Shown here piece after piece: positions 7,994 through 16,284 of a stretch of 64,000 bases of DNA. Source of the DNA: Pseudomonas sp. UYIF39 (GTDB lineage: Bacteria; Pseudomonadota; Gammaproteobacteria; Pseudomonadales; Pseudomonadaceae). The position numbers were made by a program, and so were the translations under genes. The stretch's first letter is position 1. The number at the start of each line of letters is the position of its first letter. The notes below the pieces were generated by a model that did not search any database, was not told where the DNA came from, and was given only the letters and a program-made list of their open reading frames with translations. The stretch is from contig NZ_JALBYU010000020.1 in assembly GCF_029963765.1 (NCBI RefSeq), positions 48,757 through 112,756 of the forward strand, given 5' to 3'.

Positions 7994-10454
7994 GAGCAAA
8001 CGTCCTCAGCAGATCCGCCGGTTGCGTGCGGTACAGCGAATACAGCGGCCACGCCGACGCCAGCAAAGTCGCCAACAGCGCCAACCCCATCAACTGCAAC
8101 AGTTGCAGCGGAAACACCCGCAGCGGCAAGCGCCAGCCGAAGGCCTGAACGTTGATCACCGTGTCCAGGCACCACGCCAGCGCGATCCCCAACGGCAACG
8201 CCAGCACCAGGGTCAGCACCGCCAGTAACCAGGTCTGGCCGAGATTGAGCAGCATCAATTGCCGGCGGGTCACGCCGAGCGCCCAAAGGGGGGCGAGTTG
8301 CCCGAGGCGGCTCTGGCTTTGCGTCAACAGGCTGATGAACAGCGCCACACCCGCGACACAAAGGGTCAGGCTGTTGAGCGCGGCGGTCGCGGCAAAGGTG
8401 CGTTCGAACACTTGCGTCGACCACCCCTTGAGCCGGGCCTGGTCGACGATGCGGCTGTCCTCCAGCGTGAAGCGGGTTTGCAGCGCGGTCTGGAAGGCAG
8501 GGATCAACGTCGGGTCGATGCGCAGGTTGAAACGGCTTGGTGTCAGCTGCGGCCAGCCGCGCAGCAGATGGTTGACGTTGACCAGAATGTGGCCCTTGGG
8601 ATTGCCATAATCGGCGTAGATGCCGACGATCCGTGGCGACCATGTGCCGTTCGGTGTGGGAATCGTCAGGTGATCGCCAAGACGCACCTTCAGCCGACGG
8701 GCCAGTTGCTCGCTGAGCATCAGTGCGTCGTCCTTGGCCAGTCGGTCCCAAGGGTTGTCGCCCAAGGCTTCCAGCAGCGGCCAATGCTGGCGATACGTCG
8801 GGTGATCGATCACGCCGAAGACGTCCGCCGGCCAGCCTTGCAACTGGATCGACACTTGCCAGCTGGGCAGCACTGCCGTGAGTCCGGGTTGCTGCTTGAG
8901 CCAGGTTTGCAGCTCTCTGGCCTGGGCCGGATTTCGCGGATTGACGTACAGTTCGGCGGTCAGGCGTTGTTCGAGCCAATCGCTGAAGGTCTGACGAAAA
9001 CCGGCCGTCATGCTGCCCGCACCAATGTTCGCCGCCAGCGCCAACAACAGCGCCATTAGCGCCAGGCTCAGGGCCGGCAGTTGCTGACGGCAGTCGGCGA
9101 GAAACCATTGGCCGAGCACCGAGCGACTGCGATGCAGCACCAGGTTCAACACAGTGTTGAGCACCACCGGCAACGCCAGTGCTGCGCCGATCAACAGCGC
9201 CGCCATCAACACGAAGCCACTGCTCAGGCTGTCGCCGAAGATCAACGCCAGCAGTGCGATCACCGCGGCGATCACGGCAACCCAACCCTGACGCCGCAAC
9301 CAGCGCGCGTAAGCCTGATGCCAGGCTTGCGGGTCGGCCAGGGCCAGCAAAGGCAGGCGCGCGGCCCGCAACAAACTGTTGGCCCCGGCCAGCAACGCGC
9401 CGAGCAGGCTCAGACCGACGCCGCTGAGCCACCACCACGGACTGAGGCTCAACTGCCCCGCCACTTCGGCGCCGTACAACCCGCGCAGACTCGCGGCGAC
9501 ATCCGGCAACAGCACGCTGGCCAACAGGTAGCCGTTGGCGACCCCGACCAGTCCGCCGATCAACGCCAGCCCACCCAGTTCAACCGCCAGACAGGCAATC
9601 AACATCCGAGCACTGACACCGCAGGCGCGCAGGGTTCTGAGCAAGCCACGGCGTTGTTCCAGCGCCAGGCCGATCGCGGCGTGGACGATGAACAGACCGA
9701 CCACGAATGACAGAAAACCCAGCGCATCGAGATTCAGGTGAAAGCTTTCGGTCAGGCGCGACAAATTGTTCTCTTCACCGCTGGTCTTGAGCTGCAGTTG
9801 ACCCTTGAATTGATCAGGCAGGGGCGCGGCGAAATCCTTCGGCAGCAGCAGGCGTGACAGCTGATCCGGCAGGCCGAGAATCTGCTGGGCGAAGCCGATG
9901 TCCACCAACAACACACCGGGGGCCATATCGGGTTGGGCATGCAGCGGCGGCAATGCCTGACCACTCAAAGTCAGGGGGCCTTCGCCCTCATGCAGACCCA
10001 GTGTTTGCATCGTCTGCGGCGAAATCCAGGTACTGCCCGGCGGGCTGAAAAACTCGACAACCTGCTCAATCGCCAACGCCTGCCCAGCCACTGCGGAACC
10101 GGCGGGCAGCGACACCGGCTCGATCCCCATCAGCTGCAAGCGCTGGTCGTCATGTCCCTTAAGCGTCACCCGACCTTGCAGGACCGGCGACACCGGCCAA
10201 CCCGCACGGCGCAGGTCGACAAACATTTGCTGGGAGAAGGTCGCACCGCTGGGTGAACTGAGGCTGGCCTGAGGTTCGCCGCCGATCAACTGACTGGCCC
10301 GGGCATAGCTTTCCCGCGCCTGGCTGTTCAGCGCCTGCACGCCGGTCAGCAGGCTTGTGGCGAGCCAGAGCCCGGTCAGCACGCTGAAGAACTGCACCGG
10401 GTGCTGTCGCCAATGACTGAGCAGCGCCCGCAGCGTCTCGCGAAAGACCCGCAC
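7983..10454 (-). CDS. ABC transporter permease (FtsX/MacB type, fused AttF-AttG-like)
   Basis: The 823-residue membrane protein has an N-terminal helix, a long periplasmic domain (about 30-260), a first FtsX module (about 265-410), further helices, a second periplasmic domain and a C-terminal FtsX module. This 4+4 arrangement is typical of permeases paired with LolD-like ATPases that move lipids, lipoproteins or peptides. I start it at GTG 10454, two bases after the ATPase stop. A longer frame to 10523 would overlap the ATPase gene. It is the middle gene of a three-gene operon with the ATPase and the AttH-like lipoprotein. Confidence 0.85.
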   Translation of the reverse strand: MRVFRETLRALLSHWRQHPVQFFSVLTGLWLATSLLTGVQALNSQARESYARASQLIGGEPQASLSSPSGATFSQQMFVDLRRAGWPVSPVLQGRVTLKGHDDQRLQLMGIEPVSLPAGSAVAGQALAIEQVVEFFSPPGSTWISPQTMQTLGLHEGEGPLTLSGQALPPLHAQPDMAPGVLLVDIGFAQQILGLPDQLSRLLLPKDFAAPLPDQFKGQLQLKTSGEENNLSRLTESFHLNLDALGFLSFVVGLFIVHAAIGLALEQRRGLLRTLRACGVSARMLIACLAVELGGLALIGGLVGVANGYLLASVLLPDVAASLRGLYGAEVAGQLSLSPWWWLSGVGLSLLGALLAGANSLLRAARLPLLALADPQAWHQAYARWLRRQGWVAVIAAVIALLALIFGDSLSSGFVLMAALLIGAALALPVVLNTVLNLVLHRSRSVLGQWFLADCRQQLPALSLALMALLLALAANIGAGSMTAGFRQTFSDWLEQRLTAELYVNPRNPAQARELQTWLKQQPGLTAVLPSWQVSIQLQGWPADVFGVIDHPTYRQHWPLLEALGDNPWDRLAKDDALMLSEQLARRLKVRLGDHLTIPTPNGTWSPRIVGIYADYGNPKGHILVNVNHLLRGWPQLTPSRFNLRIDPTLIPAFQTALQTRFTLEDSRIVDQARLKGWSTQVFERTFAATAALNSLTLCVAGVALFISLLTQSQSRLGQLAPLWALGVTRRQLMLLNLGQTWLLAVLTLVLALPLGIALAWCLDTVINVQAFGWRLPLRVFPLQLLQLMGLALLATLLASAWPLYSLYRTQPADLLRTFAHED

Positions 10455-10455
10455 T

Positions 10456-11124
10456 TCAGCGCTCGTCCGCGCCAGCCAGACGACCACCGTGCAGCACCAC
10501 TTTTTCGGCCAGCCGCGCGGCAACCCGTGGGCTGTGGGTGACCATCAACAAGGTGGTGGGACTGTCGTCGAGCAACTCCAGCAACAACTTCAAGACCTCA
10601 TCGCTGGTGGCCTCATCGAGGCTGCCGGTGGGTTCGTCGGCCAGTAACAGTTTGGGTTGCGACGCCAGGGCCCGGCCCAGCGCGACCCGTTGCTGCTGGC
10701 CGCCGGACAGCTGTTCCGGATAACGCTGCAGCAAATCACCCAAGCCCAGACGTTGCACCAGATGCGCCTGCCAGCGCGGATCATGGCGCCCCGCCAGTCG
10801 TGCCTGGAACGCCAGATTGTCCTCCACGCGCAAACTGCCGATCAGGTTGAACTGCTGAAACACCAAGCCGATTTCGGTCCGCCGCCAGTTCGCCAATTGC
10901 CCTTCGTTCATCTGCTCCAGCCGATGTTCGCCGCTGCGGATGCTGCCGCGATCGACCTTGTCCAGCCCGGCAATCAGGTGCAGCAAGGTGCTCTTGCCAC
11001 TGCCCGACTCCCCCATCAACGCCAGGCTGCTGCCGGGTTTCAAGGTGAGGTCGACACCTTGCAGAACCGGCAGTGGGCCCTGGGGAGTGGCGTAGCTTTT
11101 GAAGACGCCTTGGACCGAAAGCAT
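10456..11124 (-). CDS. ABC transporter ATP-binding protein (LolD/AttE-like)
   Basis: This 222-residue nucleotide-binding protein has Walker A GESGSGKST (about 38-46), Q-loop VFQQFNLIGSL, signature LSGGQQQRVALGRALA, Walker B LLLADEPTGSLDE and the switch histidine in MVTHS. Its length and motifs match the LolD/MacB-type subfamily, which energises FtsX-type permeases. It is the first gene of the operon and lies two bases upstream of the permease start. It acts at the cytoplasmic face of the inner membrane. Confidence 0.92.
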   Translation of the reverse strand: MLSVQGVFKSYATPQGPLPVLQGVDLTLKPGSSLALMGESGSGKSTLLHLIAGLDKVDRGSIRSGEHRLEQMNEGQLANWRRTEIGLVFQQFNLIGSLRVEDNLAFQARLAGRHDPRWQAHLVQRLGLGDLLQRYPEQLSGGQQQRVALGRALASQPKLLLADEPTGSLDEATSDEVLKLLLELLDDSPTTLLMVTHSPRVAARLAEKVVLHGGRLAGADER

Positions 11125-11263
11125 GGGAAAAACCGTTCAATGTGCGTGGAGCAAGGATAGCGGACGGTAGCAGCACCGCGAATAGGTCCGTTCAGACAGC
11201 CCATAGCCCACACACTTCAGGGAAAAAACATACACAACCAAGGAATTGCCTGACTGATCACTC

Positions 11264-11279
11264 GTATCCATATGGATAC
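11264..11279. promoter_or_regulatory. perfect 16-base palindrome, probable operator of the toxin-antitoxin operon
   Basis: GTATCCATATGGATAC is an exact palindrome ending 9 bases before the toxin start codon. Antitoxins of this class usually repress their own promoter by binding such sites, so this is the likely operator (inference). Confidence 0.7.
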
Positions 11280-11288
11280 ATTTGAGTA

Positions 11289-11582
11289 ATGAACTATCTT
11301 ATTCAACAAACTATGATCTTCGCGACATGGCATGCCTCAGTTCGTGACTTGCGGGCGAAGTTAGCCATCGCTCGTCGCATTGACCGTGCCTCTGCGGGTA
11401 ATCTGGGCGATATCAAACCGGTGGGTGATGGTGTTTCCGAAATGCGCGTGGACGTCGGTGCAGGCTATCGGGTCTACTTCACTATGCGAAATATCGTCGT
11501 CATTGTGCTGTTGGCGGGTGGTGACAAATCTTCGCAAACCGCCGACATCAGGCGGGCGAAAAAATTGGCAAAGGAGGTTTAA
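11289..11582 (+). CDS. RelE/HigB-like toxin (addiction module killer protein)
   Basis: This 97-residue basic protein has the conserved pattern WHASVRDLRAKLAIARRIDR, GNLGDIKPVGDGVSEMRVD, GAGYRVYFTMRN and LLAGGDKSSQTADI of the phage Gp49/HigB-like killer family of the RelE superfamily. Such toxins cleave mRNA at the ribosome. The antitoxin gene follows after two bases, in the toxin-first order typical of HigBA-type pairs. The ATG at 11289 lies just after a palindromic operator. Confidence 0.88.
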   Translation: MNYLIQQTMIFATWHASVRDLRAKLAIARRIDRASAGNLGDIKPVGDGVSEMRVDVGAGYRVYFTMRNIVVIVLLAGGDKSSQTADIRRAKKLAKEV

Positions 11583-11584
11583 AC

Positions 11585-11893
11585 ATGAGCCAGACTTTGA
11601 CTACTTTCGATATGGCGGCTCTGCTGGACAGTGACGAAGCCATCAGCGAGTACCTTTCGCAAGTGCTCGCAGACGGCGACAACGAAGAGTTTCTTCGCGC
11701 TATCGGCTATGTGGTGAAAGCGCGTGGAATGACACAGATAGCCAAGGATTCGGGTATGGGCCGCGAAAGCCTGTACAAGGCCTTCGCACCAGGTGCAAAA
11801 CCACGTTTCGATACGGTTTTAAAAGTCATTCACGCCCTTGGCATTGATCTCTGCGCGCAGCCGGGTCATTCAGTCAATCACTCGACGCTCTAA
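11585..11893 (+). CDS. HTH-type antitoxin (HigA-like, addiction module antidote)
   Basis: This 102-residue protein has an acidic N-terminus (MAALLDSDEAISEYLSQVLA) and a helix-turn-helix at about residues 45-75 (ARGMTQIAKDSGMGRESLYK), followed by FDTVLKVIHALGIDL. This is the antidote-protein family that pairs with Gp49-like toxins. It should neutralise the upstream toxin and repress the operon through the 11264-11279 palindrome. The ribosome site AAGGAGG overlaps the toxin's 3' end, so the two are probably translationally coupled. Confidence 0.88.
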   Translation: MSQTLTTFDMAALLDSDEAISEYLSQVLADGDNEEFLRAIGYVVKARGMTQIAKDSGMGRESLYKAFAPGAKPRFDTVLKVIHALGIDLCAQPGHSVNHSTL

Positions 11894-11906
11894 GAGACTC
11901 TTCTGA

Positions 11907-12719
11907 TTAGACTGCTCGCTTGCGCGCAGCCAACGTAAAACACAACGGCAACTGCGCCGTTTGCTGCTCATACCGATCATAGAGTTCCTCGCGGTTGGAA
12001 TGCGGGTACTCCTTGAAGTGGCTGATCTGCAATCCGGCGTCGATGGCGCCGGTGAAGATGGCGCCCAGGGTGTGGACGAACCAGTAGGACGAAGCCGCCT
12101 GCTGGTCGACTTCGCCTTCGTAGACGATCGGTTGGTGCTGCACGAAAGGTTCGCTGCGAAAGTACGAGCTGTCCGGCCGATACGGATCGGTGGACTCGGG
12201 GTCGAACATTTCGAGGAAGGGGTGGGTTTCGTACACCACCAGGCTGCCACCGGGCTTGAGGGTTTGTGCGACATGGCGGAAGAATTCGCCGATGTCCGGC
12301 ATCCAGTTCAATACGCCGATGGTGATCAGGGCCACGTCGAAGCGACCATGAAGTTCAGTCGGCAGGTGATGGATGTCTGCCTCGATGAACTCAGGCGCAT
12401 GGGGCGAGCGTGACGCCAGTTCCCGCGCCTGATCGAGGAAAGCCTCGGACTGATCGACGCCTACGACACTGCGTGCACCCAGCGCAAACAACGAAAGGCT
12501 TTCGCGGCCGTTGTTGCAGCCCAGTTGCACCATGTCTTTGCCGTCGACACCCACTTGTTCCAGCAAACCTCGGAGGGTGTCGTCCATGCAGCAAAAATCC
12601 AGGTGACTGACCGCCGTCAAACGGGCCCGCCATTCAGGGGTGTCTTTGTGGTGTCGAGCGGAGTCATTCCAGGCATCGCGGTTGCTGGCGATGGTTTTTT
12701 CTTTTGTCGGCATTTCCAT
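11907..12719 (-). CDS. class I SAM-dependent methyltransferase
   Basis: The 270-residue protein contains the SAM-binding motif MVQLGCNNGRESLSLFALGA followed by VVGVDQSE (acidic loop), an FDVALITIGVLNWM motif IV region and LKPGGSLVVYETHP (motif VI). These are signs of a Rossmann-fold methyltransferase; the substrate cannot be told. I prefer the ATG at 12719, preceded by CTGGAGCG at ideal spacing, over the GTG at 12755. The gene is convergent with the antitoxin gene and stands alone. Confidence 0.85.
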   Translation of the reverse strand: MEMPTKEKTIASNRDAWNDSARHHKDTPEWRARLTAVSHLDFCCMDDTLRGLLEQVGVDGKDMVQLGCNNGRESLSLFALGARSVVGVDQSEAFLDQARELASRSPHAPEFIEADIHHLPTELHGRFDVALITIGVLNWMPDIGEFFRHVAQTLKPGGSLVVYETHPFLEMFDPESTDPYRPDSSYFRSEPFVQHQPIVYEGEVDQQAASSYWFVHTLGAIFTGAIDAGLQISHFKEYPHSNREELYDRYEQQTAQLPLCFTLAARKRAV

Positions 12720-12898
12720 TGCGCGCTCCAGACTGGGGTCTTGATTGACCGGCACGAGTCTAGATCAGGGTTTTGAAAAACCCCATTGAGTCTTTGTTCA
12801 AATCTTGTAATCCGAGCCTCGCGAACGCGCGCTCGTACGGCAGCTATAGTTAATGACCTTGGGGAAATGCGGGAAAAACCGATTTCGCAGGTGCTGCC

Positions 12899-13285
12899 AT
12901 GAAAACAACCGATCTGAGACTACTGTTCGCCCTCTGCCTGATCACCACCGCTGGCGCTCACGCAGACGACAGCCTGACACCCACTACCGAATACAGCAGT
13001 GAGTTCAGCTATTACGGAGCCGACCAACCCTTCGCTCACCCCGTGCCCCCGTCACTGAGCACGGTGCCGCCAGGGTCGTACATCCCGACAGCGCCTCAGG
13101 ACTTCATCCCCATTTCGAGCCAGCATGAGTTCTACGACTCAAGATTGCCGACAGTAGCGGATGCCACGGTTCGAGTGTTCATCCGCTCCTACGATCAGCA
13201 ACGCGGTGTCTACGTGAACGAAGAAGTCCTCGACCCTACGTGCCTGCTCGCGTGCCTCAGCCGTCAGGCGCCAGTGATGCAATAA
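12899..13285 (+). CDS. small exported protein of unknown function
   Basis: The 128-residue product has a Sec signal peptide (LLFALCLITTAGAHA) and a Pro/Tyr/Ser-rich mature part (PVPPSLSTVPPGSYIPTAPQ) with two cysteines close together near the end (CLLACLSR). I do not recognise the family. It lies convergently next to the mnxR-like gene, with only three bases between stop codons. Because of its position at the edge of the Mn-oxidation region it may belong to it, but nothing in the sequence proves that. Confidence 0.6.
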   Translation: MKTTDLRLLFALCLITTAGAHADDSLTPTTEYSSEFSYYGADQPFAHPVPPSLSTVPPGSYIPTAPQDFIPISSQHEFYDSRLPTVADATVRVFIRSYDQQRGVYVNEEVLDPTCLLACLSRQAPVMQ

Positions 13286-13288
13286 GGC

Positions 13289-14719
13289 CTACCACTGGCG
13301 TTTGTCCGGGCGCGCGAGGCCGAGCTTCTCAATTCGGTAGCGCAGCATGTCGCGGCTCAGGCCCAGCAGCCGTGCGGACTTGGTGACGTTCCAGTCGGTC
13401 TTGTCGAGCATCTTGCGCACCATGTCGCGCTCGACTTCCGGCAGGTTCATGGACTCGGTGCCGTTGTAGACCGGACGCGGCTCATAGTGTTGCGGCTCTT
13501 GCTGGAACAACAGCGGCTCATCCACCAGGCTCAGGCACACGTTCAATTGATGGGCTGCGACGGTGTCGCTCTGGGCCAGCAACACGGTTTGCTCAAGCAT
13601 GTTGCGCAACTCGCGCACGTTGCCCGGCCAGCTGTAGCTGAGCAGCAATTCCTCGGCCTGATCGCTGAAATGCAGGTTCGGTTTGCCATAGCGTTTGCCG
13701 TGGATCGCCAGGAAGTGTCGAGCCAGCAGCAGGATGTCCGCGCCACGGGCATACAGGCGCGGCACCTTGATCGAGATGATCCGCAAACGGAAGAACAGAT
13801 CGCGGCGGAACTTGCCCTGTTGGACCATTTGTTCAAGGTTGCAGTTGGTGGCGCTGATCACCCGCAAATCGACTTTGCGCTCCTTCACCGAGCCGACCCG
13901 GCGGATCGTCCGGTCCTCCAGCAGTTTCAACAGTTTGGCTTGCAGCAACAGGTCCATCTCGCCGACTTCATCGAGAAACAGCGTCCCGCCATCGGCCGCT
14001 TCCACCAGCCCGACGCGGCGGTCCTTGGCGTCGGTGAAGGCGCCCTTCTCGTGGCCGAACAGTTCCGACTCCACCAGGTTGGAAGGAATCGAAGCGCAGT
14101 TGAATTCAATAAACGGACCTTTGCTGCGCGGGCCGTCGAAGTGCAACGCACGGGCCACCAGTTCCTTGCCGGTGCCGGTCTCGCCTTCCACCAACACCGG
14201 AGGCAGATCGGTATTGGCCATGCGCCGCTCGGCCTCGATTAACTGGCCAATGGTGCTTTTCAGGTACTGCATCGGTGCCGATTCCCCGATCAAGGCCTGC
14301 ACCCCTGACTTCTGCGCTTCGCGTTCCTGATAGAACGACAGTGTGCGTTCCATTCGGTCGGTGGCCAGGGCCTTGTCCAGCAGCAGCTTGAGCTCCGGCA
14401 GCGCCACCGGTTTGGTGACGTAATGGAAAGCGCCCTCCTTCATCGCCACCACGGCGTCTTCGACGTTGCCATAGCCGGTCATCATGATCACTTTCAGATC
14501 CGGCGCGCTGATGCGCAGCTTCTGGATCAGGTCGTGACCGCTCATGCCCGGCAGCGAGTTATCGGTCAGCACCACGTCCGGGACGAAAGTGCCCAATTGC
14601 TCCAGCGCGCCCTCAGCCGAGTGGCAGACCGTTACCTCGAAGTCCTTGCGCTCCAGGTAGGTCTGAATATTCTCGGCGAGGAGTTCATCATCCTCGACCA
14701 GCAGAATGCTGTGCTCCAT
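13289..14719 (-). CDS. mnxR: sigma-54-dependent response regulator, MnxR-like
   Basis: This 476-residue NtrC-family activator has a receiver domain (1-120; acidic DD near residue 10-11, phospho-site D in VVLTDNSLPG), a AAA+ domain (about 150-385; Walker A GETGTGKE, Walker B GGTLFLDEVGEM) and a Fis-type C-terminal helix-turn-helix (NVTKSARLLGLSRDMLRYRI). The sigma-54 contact loop reads GAFTDA instead of the usual GAFTGA. It overlaps the upstream kinase gene by 32 bases. In P. putida GB-1, MnxR with kinases MnxS1/MnxS2 is essential for Mn(II) oxidation; the neighbours here support the same role. The likely targets are the promoters at 20181, 21978, 41279 and 53131. Confidence 0.85.
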   Translation of the reverse strand: MEHSILLVEDDELLAENIQTYLERKDFEVTVCHSAEGALEQLGTFVPDVVLTDNSLPGMSGHDLIQKLRISAPDLKVIMMTGYGNVEDAVVAMKEGAFHYVTKPVALPELKLLLDKALATDRMERTLSFYQEREAQKSGVQALIGESAPMQYLKSTIGQLIEAERRMANTDLPPVLVEGETGTGKELVARALHFDGPRSKGPFIEFNCASIPSNLVESELFGHEKGAFTDAKDRRVGLVEAADGGTLFLDEVGEMDLLLQAKLLKLLEDRTIRRVGSVKERKVDLRVISATNCNLEQMVQQGKFRRDLFFRLRIISIKVPRLYARGADILLLARHFLAIHGKRYGKPNLHFSDQAEELLLSYSWPGNVRELRNMLEQTVLLAQSDTVAAHQLNVCLSLVDEPLLFQQEPQHYEPRPVYNGTESMNLPEVERDMVRKMLDKTDWNVTKSARLLGLSRDMLRYRIEKLGLARPDKRQW

Positions 14720-16181
14720 AGTCCCCTCCCGTTGCCACTTTAAAATTGAGACAAACGCGGGTTCCTTCCTGCTCTCGGCTGGTCAGTTCGACCGAGCCTT
14801 CGAAACGCTCCATTATTCTTTTGACCAGGGCCAGGCCCACGCCCAACCCTCCTTGTTTGGTGGTGAAAAATGGTTTGAATGCCATTTGTTGCTGCTGTTT
14901 GTTCATGCCTTTGCCAGTGTCGCTCAGCGTCATGCGCACATGCCCGGGCTGCGGCGTTTCGATATCGATACTCAGCACGCCGCCCTTGGGCATGGCTTCC
15001 AGGGCATTGGCAAACAGGCTATTAAGAATCTGCGTGAGCAGCACCTGTTGGCTGACGATCGGCGGACAAATCCGAGGGGTGAAACGCACGTCGATGCTGG
15101 AGCGTTTAATCAACGGGTCAAACGCACTCAACGTGTCGTCGATGACCAGCATCAGGTCTACCGTTTCGTAGTCGTCGTTCACGGGTCGCAATGACACCAG
15201 CAACTCCCGAACCCAGCGCGACATGCGATCGACCTGGCTGATGATGTCGCCGATGTTCTTCTGCGCGCTCTGGCTGGCGATTTCCTGAGCCAGTTCGGCG
15301 CTGGAACGAATGTTGGCCAACGGATTGCGCAAGCTGTGAGCCACCGCCGAGGACATTTCCCCCAGCGCGACGAAGGTCTCGTTGCTGATCAGTTGTTTCT
15401 GCTGACTCTGCAGCAGCATTGCCGCATGCCGCACTATCCAGAACAACCCGAGGTAGGTGGCCAGGCCGCCGAGCAGGGTTGCCAGCCAGATCGACCTGAA
15501 ACCGCGCTGAATGCGTTCCACCAGGTCCGAGGGTTCCTTATAGATCTCCACCATGGCGATCACTTTGCTTTTGTCGGCATTGAACATCGGGATGTAGTTC
15601 TCGATGAACAGAAATTCAGGCTCACGCAGCAGCTGCTGCTCGGGACGTTCCTCATCGATTTCGTGGTAGCTGGTGGACACGAGTTCCTTCATTTCGAAGG
15701 ATTCGTCCAGTTCCTCATCACCTTGGACGCGCATGCCTATCATTTTCGGATTGGTCGACCAGACCACGGTGCGATCCAGGGCGTACACCACCGCCAACAG
15801 CGTGTCCGGCAGGTTTTCGACATGATCGAGAAACTCTATGCGGGCAGCGGCACGGGACGCCGGATCGACGTCGGGATAGGCATTGTCATCGCGCGGATCG
15901 AGCATTTCGCCCATGGTTCTTTTCAGGGTGATGCCGGCATGGCGAATTTCCGCATCACCAATGGCCTGAATGAACTGCGCCGTCAGCATGGAATCGCGCT
16001 CGATGCTCTCATCGACGACGAAGCGCGTGGACACATAGCCCAACCCCATCGCCACGGCGGCGATGATGAAAAAACTGCCCAGGGAAAACCAGCGCAGCAA
16101 ATTGAACTGTCCTCGCCAGCCCTTGCTTTCTGCTGCCGATATCGCCGACGCAGGTATTTTTTGTTGTCCTTGTATCTGCAT
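14688..16181 (-). CDS. membrane sensor histidine kinase, MnxS-like
   Basis: The 497-residue protein has an N-terminal transmembrane helix (FSLGSFFIIAAVAMGLGY), a periplasmic sensor domain (about 55-235), a second helix (about 238-258), a dimerisation domain with phospho-acceptor His in MSSAVAHSLRNPLANIRS, and a catalytic domain with N-box, DTGKGM and GGLGVGLALVKRIM. It is the direct upstream partner of the mnxR-like gene, which it overlaps. A second, clearly paralogous kinase lies at 20324-21772. The pair matches MnxS1/MnxS2 of P. putida GB-1, but I cannot say which is which. Confidence 0.85.
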   Translation of the reverse strand: MQIQGQQKIPASAISAAESKGWRGQFNLLRWFSLGSFFIIAAVAMGLGYVSTRFVVDESIERDSMLTAQFIQAIGDAEIRHAGITLKRTMGEMLDPRDDNAYPDVDPASRAAARIEFLDHVENLPDTLLAVVYALDRTVVWSTNPKMIGMRVQGDEELDESFEMKELVSTSYHEIDEERPEQQLLREPEFLFIENYIPMFNADKSKVIAMVEIYKEPSDLVERIQRGFRSIWLATLLGGLATYLGLFWIVRHAAMLLQSQQKQLISNETFVALGEMSSAVAHSLRNPLANIRSSAELAQEIASQSAQKNIGDIISQVDRMSRWVRELLVSLRPVNDDYETVDLMLVIDDTLSAFDPLIKRSSIDVRFTPRICPPIVSQQVLLTQILNSLFANALEAMPKGGVLSIDIETPQPGHVRMTLSDTGKGMNKQQQQMAFKPFFTTKQGGLGVGLALVKRIMERFEGSVELTSREQEGTRVCLNFKVATGGDYGAQHSAGRG

Positions 16182-16284
16182 AGGACCTTCCCGAATGCCT
16201 TGTTTCAGCCCTTTTCAGCCGCGTTTCGGATCAGTGTAGGCGGCATTGATCGAGACTGACGGCTCCATTGATAGTATTTAGCCG

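Noticed and set aside
7990..9438. Open frame of 482 codons in another frame within the ABC permease
   Set aside because: The composition is Arg/Ala/Gly-rich, with no domain. The permease frame has FtsX modules.
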